A stretch of DNA of 64,000 nucleotides from Methylomagnum ishizawai (GTDB taxonomy: Bacteria; Pseudomonadota; Gammaproteobacteria; Methylococcales; Methylomonadaceae), in contig CAMAVM010000001.1 of NCBI GenBank assembly GCA_945861705.1, positions 1-64,000 on the forward strand, read 5' to 3'. A model generated the notes under the pieces. It did not search any database and was not told the origin of the DNA. It worked only from the letters and a program-made list of their open reading frames with translations. Position 1 is the stretch's first letter. Each line of letters starts with the position of its first letter. Shown here one piece after another: positions 57,149 to 64,000 of the stretch. Made by a program: the position numbers and the translations under genes.

Positions 57149-58198
57149 ATGATAAATAAAAACTTACTGGCCTTTGCTTTGTTATTAAGCATAGGTTTTA
57201 CCGCTGCGGCTCAAGCCGAAGATGAAGTAGTTGATAACCGTTGGTATGTTGCACCTTTCGGCTCTTATGTGAAACCCGGCGGCGATAGAAATTCAAATGC
57301 TGCGGGTTATGGTGCCGGTATCGGCTTCGGTAAGATGCTCGACAAGCATTTCAACGTCGAGTTAAGAGGCTTCTATAACGGTTTTGATGATGAAACCAAT
57401 CGTTCCCCTCAGAATAACGGTCAGTGGGATCTAGCGGGCGGTACTGCTGATTTACAATACTACTTCTGGCGTGACAAATTCTCCCCGTACACCGTTATCG
57501 CAGCAGGTGGCATGAACAGTTACGTCAATGGTAACAGTGGTGTTGGTATACTTGGCGAAGCTGGTGCGGGTTTTACGTACGAATTCTGCGAACATCTGTT
57601 GTTCCGCAGTGACGTACGTTATCGTTACAACAACAACCTGAACGCACATTTGACACCTGTTGGCGGAACAGATGAATATCACGACATGGTTGTTAACGTC
57701 GGTTTTGTTGTTCCTTTAGGCGCAAAGCCACAAGCAGCAGTTGCTGAACCTGTAACCGATTGCTCAACATTAGATTCAGATTCTGATGGCGTTAATGATT
57801 GTATAGATACTTGCCCAGGCACAATGGCTGGCAGCAAGGTAAATGCAACAGGATGCCCACTAAGTCTTGAGCTGAAAGGCGTTAATTTTGAGTATGATTC
57901 TGCACAATTAACTTCTAGCTCAACTGCAATTCTTGATGCTGTTGCTGAAAACCTGATTGCGTATCCACAAAAGAATGACATCGAAGTGCGTGGACATACC
58001 AGCAGTGAAGGCAGCAACAAATACAACATGCGTCTTTCTCAAAAACGTTCCCAGTCCGTTGCTGATTACCTCAGTATGAAGGGCGTGACCAACAGATTGA
58101 CTGCCCACGGTTACGGTGAAGATATGCCGATTGCTGACAACAGCACCGAAGAAGGCAAATCACAAAACCGTCGTGTTGAACTGGTTTGGGGTAACTAA
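57149..58198 (+). CDS. OmpA-family outer membrane porin
   Basis: 349 residues: signal peptide (about 1-23, ending AAAQA), an N-terminal beta-barrel of the OmpA type (about 25-195 with alternating strands such as WYVAPFGSYVKP and VVNVGFVVPLG), a thrombospondin-type calcium-binding linker (DSDSDGVNDCIDTCPGT), and an OmpA-like peptidoglycan-binding domain (GVNFEYDSAQLTSSST; VRGHTSSEGSNKYN; RRVELVWGN). It anchors the outer membrane to the cell wall. It is monocistronic with a strong terminator. Confidence 0.93.
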   Translation: MINKNLLAFALLLSIGFTAAAQAEDEVVDNRWYVAPFGSYVKPGGDRNSNAAGYGAGIGFGKMLDKHFNVELRGFYNGFDDETNRSPQNNGQWDLAGGTADLQYYFWRDKFSPYTVIAAGGMNSYVNGNSGVGILGEAGAGFTYEFCEHLLFRSDVRYRYNNNLNAHLTPVGGTDEYHDMVVNVGFVVPLGAKPQAAVAEPVTDCSTLDSDSDGVNDCIDTCPGTMAGSKVNATGCPLSLELKGVNFEYDSAQLTSSSTAILDAVAENLIAYPQKNDIEVRGHTSSEGSNKYNMRLSQKRSQSVADYLSMKGVTNRLTAHGYGEDMPIADNSTEEGKSQNRRVELVWGN

Positions 58199-58240
58199 GT
58201 TACCAAAAGAAAGCTAACCTAAGCTTTTCTGAAGCTAAAC

Positions 58241-58270
58241 AAAAAACCCGCTTAACAGCGGGTTTTTTTT
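58241..58270 (+). terminator. Rho-independent terminator of the OmpA gene
   Basis: ACCCGCT (58246-58252) pairs with AGCGGGT (58257-58263), followed by eight T. It can also serve the convergent Nudix gene through the upstream A-run. Confidence 0.9.
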
Positions 58271-58303
58271 GTCTGTAAATCAAAGGGATATTCAAATAGC
58301 CCT

Positions 58304-58753
58304 CTACGATTCAATGTCAGGAGGTAAAGGCGTTACCTGCCCAGTTTCCCGAAATTTTTTATAATGAACAAGCACTTCGGCGTGGTCGAAAGCCAATGGT
58401 TCGGGTAGCTCGTCCAAGTTGAATATCTGGCAATTTTTGGCATCATCGGCAGCAATAGGCGTACCTGCGGCTTCTGCGACATAACAGGCAGTGACGGTAT
58501 GCCCCCGATGATCGCGGCTAGGATCGGAATAAATGCCTAGCAAAGCAATCAGTTTGACATTCAGGCTGACTTCTTCTTGGGCTTCCCGTACCGCAGCATG
58601 TTCAACCCGTTCGCCGACATCGACAAATCCACCTGGAATCGCCCAGCCATAAGGCGGATTTGCCCGTTCAATCAAGACGATGGGACGACCTGGATAATCG
58701 GTGAGTTCGATAATGGTATCAGCGGCAAGCGCTGGTGTGACTGGTCTAGGCAT
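58304..58753 (-). CDS. Nudix hydrolase
   Basis: 149 residues with a full Nudix box G-x5-E-x7-REAQEEV (GFVDVGERVEHAAVREAQEEVSLNV). The family hydrolyses nucleoside diphosphates linked to another group. The flanking IVLIERANPPYGWAIPGG is typical of the ADP-ribose pyrophosphatase-like branch, but the substrate is unproven. The ATG at 58753 has GGAG six bases upstream, and an upstream frame to 58765 is not needed. Confidence 0.93.
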   Translation of the reverse strand: MPRPVTPALAADTIIELTDYPGRPIVLIERANPPYGWAIPGGFVDVGERVEHAAVREAQEEVSLNVKLIALLGIYSDPSRDHRGHTVTACYVAEAAGTPIAADDAKNCQIFNLDELPEPLAFDHAEVLVHYKKFRETGQVTPLPPDIES

Positions 58754-58978
58754 AAGATTCTCCAAATAACAACAAGACTAATTTCATCATACAGGACAAA
58801 TTTCGTATGTAATGCTGGTCGTGACTGCGTTTTGGTTGGCCTAGCTGTAGCTACACGAAACCCAATGTCTATACTTAGATGATTGTTTTTGTTGGGGTAC
58901 TATCTCACTCACCCACAACCTATCTGCTAAATCCTGCTGACATTTGACCTGTTTGTGCGAAACCGCCCATCGATTCTT

Positions 58979-60307
58979 TCACCTCTCAAACAAAGCTATT
59001 GACTCGACGTGTCCGGTTTGCGGAAACATATCCATCACACCTGCCTTAACCAGTTTATAGCCCAAATCATTGACAAGAATACCCGCATCACGCGCCAGGG
59101 TAGACGGGTTGCAGCTTACATAAACGATCTGCTCTGGTTGCCAGTGTTTAAAATGATGTAGCACTTCCGATGCACCTGCCCGGGAAGGGTCGAGTAGAAT
59201 TTTGTTGTATTTGCGGTTTGCCCAGGATTGATCGCTAATATCTTTGCTTAAATCCGCCGCATAAAATTCAGCGTTTTCGATACCGTTATGACGGGCATTT
59301 TCCCTGGCATGTTTGACGAGCGGTAAGTCGCCTTCCACGCCAACAACTAACCCAGCATATCTGGCAAGCGGCAAGGTAAAGTTGCCCAGACCGCAAAACA
59401 GGTCGAGTACGGTATCGTCCTTGTTTAAGTTGAGGGTAGCCAATACACGGTTGACCATCAGGCGGTTTATTTCATAATTGACCTGGGTAAACATGGCGGG
59501 GCGGAATTTGAATTCTATGCCGTGGTCAGGCAAGGAATAAGTTGGTATGACTTCTGGCTCACCATCCAGCGGAGTGATGGTATCAGGGCCTTTGGATTGC
59601 AAGCATAGCGTCAGGTTATGGGCTTTACCAAAAGCACGCATCTTTTCCTGGTCGTCTGCCGTCGGCGGCTCTAGCACACGTACCGACAAAACACAGTGTT
59701 CATCGCCGATAGCGACTTCAATCTGGGGGATTTTTTCGCGAACGCTCAAGCCTTCTATCATTTCACCCAAGGCGACAAGCCGTGTGCCAACAATAGGGTG
59801 CATAACTACGCAATTGTCCATTTCGGCTAGATACGGATGGCGTTTTTCACGAAACCCAACCAGCACCCGATTTTTTTTGGCTACATATTTAACACCCATT
59901 CGTGCTTTCCGGCGATAGCCCCAGTGCGGCCCTGTTAATGGCTCCCAAAGCTGGGGAATCGTAACTTTGCCTATACGTTTAAACTGTTCTTCAAGCAAAC
60001 CTTGTTTGATTTGAATTTGGGTAGCAGAATCAACATGTTGAAAACTGCACCCACCACAAATATCAAAATGCGGACATAAGGGCTCAACCCTGTGTTCCGA
60101 AGCAGTCAATACGTTAACAACCCTACCTTCGGCATAATCCCGACGGATTTCTGTGTAAAGAAATTCAACTTCTTCGCCAGGTAAGGCTGCATCAATAAAG
60201 ACTGCCTTGCCATCAATATGGGTAACACCCCTGCCGTCATGGGTCAGAGAATTTATCGTTGCCTTTACTGGAATGATCGGTAACGGTTTTTTTCGTGTAC
60301 GTGCCAT
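58979..60307 (-). CDS. rlmD: 23S rRNA (uracil(1939)-C5)-methyltransferase RlmD
   Basis: RlmD methylates U1939 of 23S rRNA. The 442 residues from the ATG at 60307 (MARTRKKPLP) show an N-terminal TRAM domain (INSLTHDGRGVTHIDGKAVF), iron-sulfur cysteines CPHFDICGGCSF, the SAM site DLFCGLGNFTLPLA and the catalytic cysteine in YVSCNPSTLARD. Length matches the family. It is 2 bases downstream of the ydbL-like gene on the same strand, an unusual neighbour. Confidence 0.96.
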   Translation of the reverse strand: MARTRKKPLPIIPVKATINSLTHDGRGVTHIDGKAVFIDAALPGEEVEFLYTEIRRDYAEGRVVNVLTASEHRVEPLCPHFDICGGCSFQHVDSATQIQIKQGLLEEQFKRIGKVTIPQLWEPLTGPHWGYRRKARMGVKYVAKKNRVLVGFREKRHPYLAEMDNCVVMHPIVGTRLVALGEMIEGLSVREKIPQIEVAIGDEHCVLSVRVLEPPTADDQEKMRAFGKAHNLTLCLQSKGPDTITPLDGEPEVIPTYSLPDHGIEFKFRPAMFTQVNYEINRLMVNRVLATLNLNKDDTVLDLFCGLGNFTLPLARYAGLVVGVEGDLPLVKHARENARHNGIENAEFYAADLSKDISDQSWANRKYNKILLDPSRAGASEVLHHFKHWQPEQIVYVSCNPSTLARDAGILVNDLGYKLVKAGVMDMFPQTGHVESIALFER

Positions 60308-60309
60308 AT

Positions 60310-60903
60310 TTATTTCTGTTTCCAAGTGCCTGAGGATTGATACCACCAGCCGGATTGGGCATTGCTAATCCAGCGGGCTGCAAAAGTAGATTTAATTTGC
60401 GTAGCCCATTCTGGATGTCCATTAGCATTGGCAATGGCTTGATAGAGCGCTTGCCGGTCAGCATTTTCTGCGGCGACCAATTTATTGACCTGGTTACGGT
60501 CTTTTAGTGGCACGCTGGCGGCATCTTTAACTGCTAACAATCCATCTGCTTTTATGCCGATAGCTCCCGCCGCGTAGAAACTTTGTAATGATGAAAATCG
60601 TTTTTCCATTGATGCAGTAAGTTGCCTAATTTCGGGACTATCAATGGATAAATCGGCTTCGGCGGCTTGTGCTGGAGAAATGGCGATGTTTATGACTTGA
60701 TCAATAAGCTTGTAGAGGCTGGTCTGCATATCAGATCGTTCACTTTTAGGTTCTAGCTTTGGTTGCGGTTTTTGTGGCACATTACTTTGAATATCCTTGA
60801 TAATTTCATCGGCGACTTTTTCAGCAGCAGCGGCGGGGAAATAGATATTTATAGTGACACACGCGGTAAGCATTAACATGCCTAACAAAGAAAATTTTTT
60901 CAT
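60310..60903 (-). CDS. YdbL-like DUF1318 lipoprotein
   Basis: 197 residues from the ATG at 60903 (GGAG six bases upstream). Lipoprotein signal with lipobox LTAC (Cys15), then INIYFPAAAAEKVADEII, a Pro/Lys-rich linker, and a C-terminal DUF1318 domain (SMEKRFSSLQSFYAAGAIG; NADRQALYQAIAN; WWYQSSGTWKQK). In E. coli YdbL acts with YdbH and the lipoprotein YnbE in phospholipid transport between membranes. Here it is downstream of a YdbH-like gene, while no YnbE gene is seen. Confidence 0.85.
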   Translation of the reverse strand: MKKFSLLGMLMLTACVTINIYFPAAAAEKVADEIIKDIQSNVPQKPQPKLEPKSERSDMQTSLYKLIDQVINIAISPAQAAEADLSIDSPEIRQLTASMEKRFSSLQSFYAAGAIGIKADGLLAVKDAASVPLKDRNQVNKLVAAENADRQALYQAIANANGHPEWATQIKSTFAARWISNAQSGWWYQSSGTWKQK

Positions 60904-60949
60904 CTTGCACTCCGTTGTTTGTTGGAAATTTCTCAGCATTTCAAAAGCT

Positions 60950-61130
60950 GTTGCTCCCTCTCCTGCTGGATGCCTACATGGATGTAGGTAGTAGGGCAAT
61001 GCAGGAGCAGATGCCGGGAGGGTTGGGGTGAGGAGATTAAAATTAGCTTAGTATACGCCCCTCATCTCAGCCTTCTCCCTCAAGGAAGAAGGGGCGAGCG
61101 CCTAAGCAACCAAACTAAAATTTTCAGGTA
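60950..61130. repeat. Composite repeat-rich gap
   Basis: Contains GTTGCTCCCTCTCCTGCTGG, a nested CCTACATGGATGTAGG inverted repeat, GGAGGGTTGGGGTGAGG and a CTTCTCCCTCAAGGAAGAAG hairpin, all typical of dispersed intergenic repeats related to the one at 53282. No coding signal. Confidence 0.55.
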
Positions 61131-61149
61131 TTTTTAATGTCAAGTCGAA

Positions 61150-61172
61150 GCACAAACCTAGGTTTGCACTCC
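61150..61172. repeat. Dispersed palindrome, core-only copy 3
   Basis: GCACAAACCTAGGTTTGCAC plus TCC matches the palindromic core of the repeats at 14093 and 28352, without their 5' half. It abuts the stop codon of the ydbH-like gene and may form its transcript end. Confidence 0.65.
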
Positions 61173-63295
61173 TACTGAACTATAACCTTCTCCGGCGATG
61201 CCACACGACCTAGCCGTTCCACCAGCACATCCCAATTGACGCGAGGATTATAACCCAGCACGTCAATTCTCGGCAGCCAACCGCCTTTAATAAGGTAATA
61301 ACCCTGCCCGGCTGCCTCTAAACCCATCATTTGGCACACACCATCATGCAGATAACAACCCATGCCGATTTTGTCATAACGGAAGGTTTCAAACATGCCT
61401 AAAAAGCTTCTGGATAAGGCATCAGAAGCCCCGCCACCGCCAATACTGGCGATATTTTTTACCGCTTTTTGGCTGATGGTGTGAGTTGAGTCATCGTCAT
61501 CCGGCGTTCCTAACCAGGCATAAAAAGTAACCGGATGCCAGTTTTCCAAAACGAGTTTGTTGATAGTTCCCGACATTCTGCCGGTAATATTTCCGAATTC
61601 AAATTTTCTGGTAAGTTGATCTAAATCCAGATTTTCAATTTGAACATCACCATAAACTTTGGAGAAATCACTGAATAAGTCTGATGAAGCAAGGTTATTG
61701 ACTTTAACAGTACCATCGAAAACGTTAATCCTTAGCTCTCCGTCCAGTGTTAAGGTTTTATCGTGGTAATCAACACCTGGAATCTGGCCGCTGATATTTC
61801 CTGATAAAGGTGTCCAACCCAACGTTTTGGATAACTGCTCCAAGGACACATTATCCAACGACCCTGCAAAAGAAACATCGGGTTCATCTTGTTTCTTGGC
61901 CTGCCAACTGAATTTATCGACGGCAACGAAACCGCTCAAAAACGGTATTTTGATTTTCTCAACCAAGGTGAAACTATTTCCTTGGTTGATAAATGGTATT
62001 TTAGTTTGCCCCATAGGCAAGCCTTTAATGGAAAGCTGCTGCCATGCCAATTCTGAACGATTTATAAGCATTGGGTTATCCGACCAGTTAAGCAATCCAG
62101 ACCCGTCATTGATTGCCAACCGCCCAGCCTCATCTGTTAAATTTAATTTTCTCAAATGTATTGAGGTATCCGTTAACACCTGATGAATAAAGGTGAAATT
62201 CGCCTGGACATCGCCCGTAACCGTAACGCCTGTAAAGAGTGATTCGGTAAAAAACGGGTTGATATAAGTTGTCAACAGCCCTTGCAAAGTCTCACTATGC
62301 AAATTGACATCAGCCTTATCAATCTTGATGCCGTCACGGTAATAAGCCGCACCTTTCCCGCTTAATATCCCAACATCGGGATGCTGATAGGTAAAAGACT
62401 GAATATCGGCCTGCTTAGTTTTGGCATTCCAAAGACCTTGGGCATTCAACACGATGGGTTGCACCCCAGCTTCCAGATAAACTGGATCGACATAAAGCGC
62501 ACCGCCAGTGATTTTAGATTCGCTTTGCCAAACCCAATTTTCTTTGAATTTTTTAGCTTCCCAATTCGTCAGCAAATTTAATTTCTCGGTGGCAACTTTG
62601 CCAACTTCGGTTTGGTCAGTTAAGCCTTCAACCTCGGCTGTTAAATTAAAACCCTGCATTGTGTCTTGCTTACCGGAAAACGTTCCTGTTAGATTCAAAC
62701 TACCTTGTTTCACTTGTGCTTGTTTCTGTTTCGGCGGCTTTGACTGGAATAGTTTATCTACCAACTTGTTGCTGATATGTTCCGCTTTCACCTTACATTG
62801 CCAATTTTCTCCGTTAATTACTGCATCTAGCGATAAGCGGCTACCTGCTAGACGTGCATCTTCCAGTTTAAAGCTGTTAAGTTTCGGGCTAAGGTGAAAG
62901 GAAAAATTCGTCGTTGGCGATTGCCAATAGGCAGAACGGACAGATGCCCTGCCTTGATTGCAATGCAGTTCATCCTGATCCCAGGTGAAATCTTTGCATT
63001 GGATGTTTGCAAGCGTGAGGTCATTGAACGGCTTGGGAAGTGTCAATTTTGTTGCCGACATTTTGAATTGCGGCTTTTTTTTGTTGAGGTCAATAACCGC
63101 AAGAGTCATACCCTCCAGCTTCCAGTCTTTGCTTGATATTGAACCAACCGTTAATGAGGCAGCATCAAGAGCATAAACGGCCTTAGCCATTAGCCAAAGC
63201 GCCATGAAGACATACAGTTTGATAATGGATTTACATTTAACCTGCGTATTTTTCAAAATCAGGTCACATATGATTTGAGGAATAATGTAAGTCAC
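61172..63295 (-). CDS. YdbH-like AsmA-superfamily envelope protein
   Basis: Up to 707 residues: N-terminal signal or anchor (about 24-43, IIKLYVFMALWLMAKAVYAL) and a long beta-rich chain. The C-terminus matches the YdbH/dicarboxylate-transport domain (NLASSDLFSDFSKVYGDVQIENLDLDQLTRKF, of which only parts are diagnostic; ITGRMSGTINKLVLENWHPV; SIGGGGASDALSR). YdbH, TamB and YhdP form bridge-like conduits for phospholipids between the membranes. Starts at GTG 63295 or TTG 63256 are uncertain. It is followed by the ydbL-like gene. Shorter than E. coli YdbH (about 880). Confidence 0.85.
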   Translation of the reverse strand: MTYIIPQIICDLILKNTQVKCKSIIKLYVFMALWLMAKAVYALDAASLTVGSISSKDWKLEGMTLAVIDLNKKKPQFKMSATKLTLPKPFNDLTLANIQCKDFTWDQDELHCNQGRASVRSAYWQSPTTNFSFHLSPKLNSFKLEDARLAGSRLSLDAVINGENWQCKVKAEHISNKLVDKLFQSKPPKQKQAQVKQGSLNLTGTFSGKQDTMQGFNLTAEVEGLTDQTEVGKVATEKLNLLTNWEAKKFKENWVWQSESKITGGALYVDPVYLEAGVQPIVLNAQGLWNAKTKQADIQSFTYQHPDVGILSGKGAAYYRDGIKIDKADVNLHSETLQGLLTTYINPFFTESLFTGVTVTGDVQANFTFIHQVLTDTSIHLRKLNLTDEAGRLAINDGSGLLNWSDNPMLINRSELAWQQLSIKGLPMGQTKIPFINQGNSFTLVEKIKIPFLSGFVAVDKFSWQAKKQDEPDVSFAGSLDNVSLEQLSKTLGWTPLSGNISGQIPGVDYHDKTLTLDGELRINVFDGTVKVNNLASSDLFSDFSKVYGDVQIENLDLDQLTRKFEFGNITGRMSGTINKLVLENWHPVTFYAWLGTPDDDDSTHTISQKAVKNIASIGGGGASDALSRSFLGMFETFRYDKIGMGCYLHDGVCQMMGLEAAGQGYYLIKGGWLPRIDVLGYNPRVNWDVLVERLGRVASPEKVIVQ

Positions 63296-63391
63296 ATTGC
63301 CGCGCTAGCGGTTATGTGACATTTGCATCGCTTGTGTCAGGTAACGCTTAAGAAGCAATCTGACCTACTTGGCTGTATAACTCGTATCAAG

Positions 63392-63970
63392 TTAGCTGGA
63401 TGTATTATCAAATTCAATTTTATACCTTCCATAGTTGTGCCACATTTTTGGAAATTTTTCAGCTAATACTTCATCTGTATAATCCTGCCAATCCCAATTG
63501 TTTTTTTCAAATGGTATAACTTTATTTGAGTTATTGAACTTTTCAACCTTTGCCAATTCATCGCACATGTTTTTAGTTGTAACTTCTTCATAAGCATAAC
63601 TTGGAGCATACGCAAAACTTTCCCATTCAGCATAAGGACGACCTGTTTCATCAGTATCGACAGGAATCAATGCCAATGAATCAGGTTCAGCAAGCGTTTT
63701 TTCAAATGTTTCTCGCCCCTGTGCAATTAACCAATCACGGAAATAAACAAAACCATCATCGGAGCCATGACCACCATTGAGAAGCATTCCTGCCGCCCAA
63801 ACATCACCCATATCTGCTTCCTCATGAATTACATTGTAAATTTCATAGAATTCAATGATTAATTCCGGTGTCAACTTTTTTAGTTCGAATACCAATCCTT
63901 CTGGGAAATCATATTCATAATTTGCACTCTCAGATTTTTCGATAATTTCCCAAAAAAGATCTTCGTTCAT
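63392..63970 (-). CDS. DUF4240-family protein
   Basis: 192 residues, acidic, starting MNEDLFWEIIEKSE, with the DUF4240 signature GGHGSDDGFVYFRDWLIAQGRE and a tail with WHNYGRYKIE. Such proteins resemble WGR-linked or immunity-like domains in some genomes, but their function is unknown. It stands alone at the right edge. Its AT-rich composition differs slightly from its neighbours. Confidence 0.85.
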   Translation of the reverse strand: MNEDLFWEIIEKSESANYEYDFPEGLVFELKKLTPELIIEFYEIYNVIHEEADMGDVWAAGMLLNGGHGSDDGFVYFRDWLIAQGRETFEKTLAEPDSLALIPVDTDETGRPYAEWESFAYAPSYAYEEVTTKNMCDELAKVEKFNNSNKVIPFEKNNWDWQDYTDEVLAEKFPKMWHNYGRYKIEFDNTSS

Positions 63971-64000
63971 GGTTCGTAATTGCCTTAAATAATTAGGTGC

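Overview
The window reads as chromosomal DNA of a moderate-GC gammaproteobacterium. The gene orders carA-carB-greA/yhbY-rlmE-ftsH, hrcA-grpE-dnaK-dnaJ-dapB, recC-recB-recD and rsxB-nth are typical of that class. The mix with VPLPA/PEP-CTERM secreted proteins, a bufferin/Hvf-type copper-peptide operon, a YdbH-like envelope protein and a soluble-type RsxB/RnfB suggests a Methylococcales-like methanotroph or relative. That placement is inference: no methane oxidation gene, rRNA or tRNA is visible here.

Layout. 1-114 is the end of an IS30-type transposase. 0.2-8.7 kb holds ftsH, rlmE, yhbY, greA, carB, a VOC-family gene and carA. 8.8-11.7 kb carries a HupE/UreJ-like membrane protein with a membrane-anchored partner, a Gln-rich exported protein and a methyltransferase. 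12-18 kb is the heat-shock cluster hrcA-grpE-dnaK-dnaJ plus dapB, with a CIRCE operator and promoter in front of hrcA. 19.3-22.6 kb is a tandem set of three VPLPA-CTERM genes, each with the same two-unit operator, -10 box and terminator. 22.9-30 kb has rimO, a rhomboid protease, a SrmB-type helicase, a GH17-like protein and a D,D-carboxypeptidase. 30-40.3 kb has modCBA, a lytic transglycosylase, purT, a membrane MutS-like ATPase, folE, dusA, a CPBP protease and a divergent GST/HxlR pair. 40.5-45 kb has a DUF937-OmpA protein, a lipoprotein and the bufA-bufB-bufC operon. 45-55 kb has nth, rsxB and recCBD. 55-64 kb has a vanadium-haloperoxidase pseudogene with three lesions, an OmpA porin, a Nudix hydrolase, rlmD, ydbL/ydbH-like genes and a DUF4240 gene.

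Most of the window is housekeeping. The parts that most deserve a second look are: (i) the three VPLPA-CTERM modules with identically spaced operator arrays, two of which also share a probably structured RNA leader; (ii) the bufABC operon, whose precursor has (E/D)G(A/S)CG cores instead of the usual EGKCG and a hairpin between precursor and maturation genes; (iii) several families of short dispersed palindromes, one of which forms the recB/recD junction and another of which flanks a DUF2905 gene remnant; (iv) the haloperoxidase pseudogene. No CRISPR array, prophage, tRNA or rRNA was seen.
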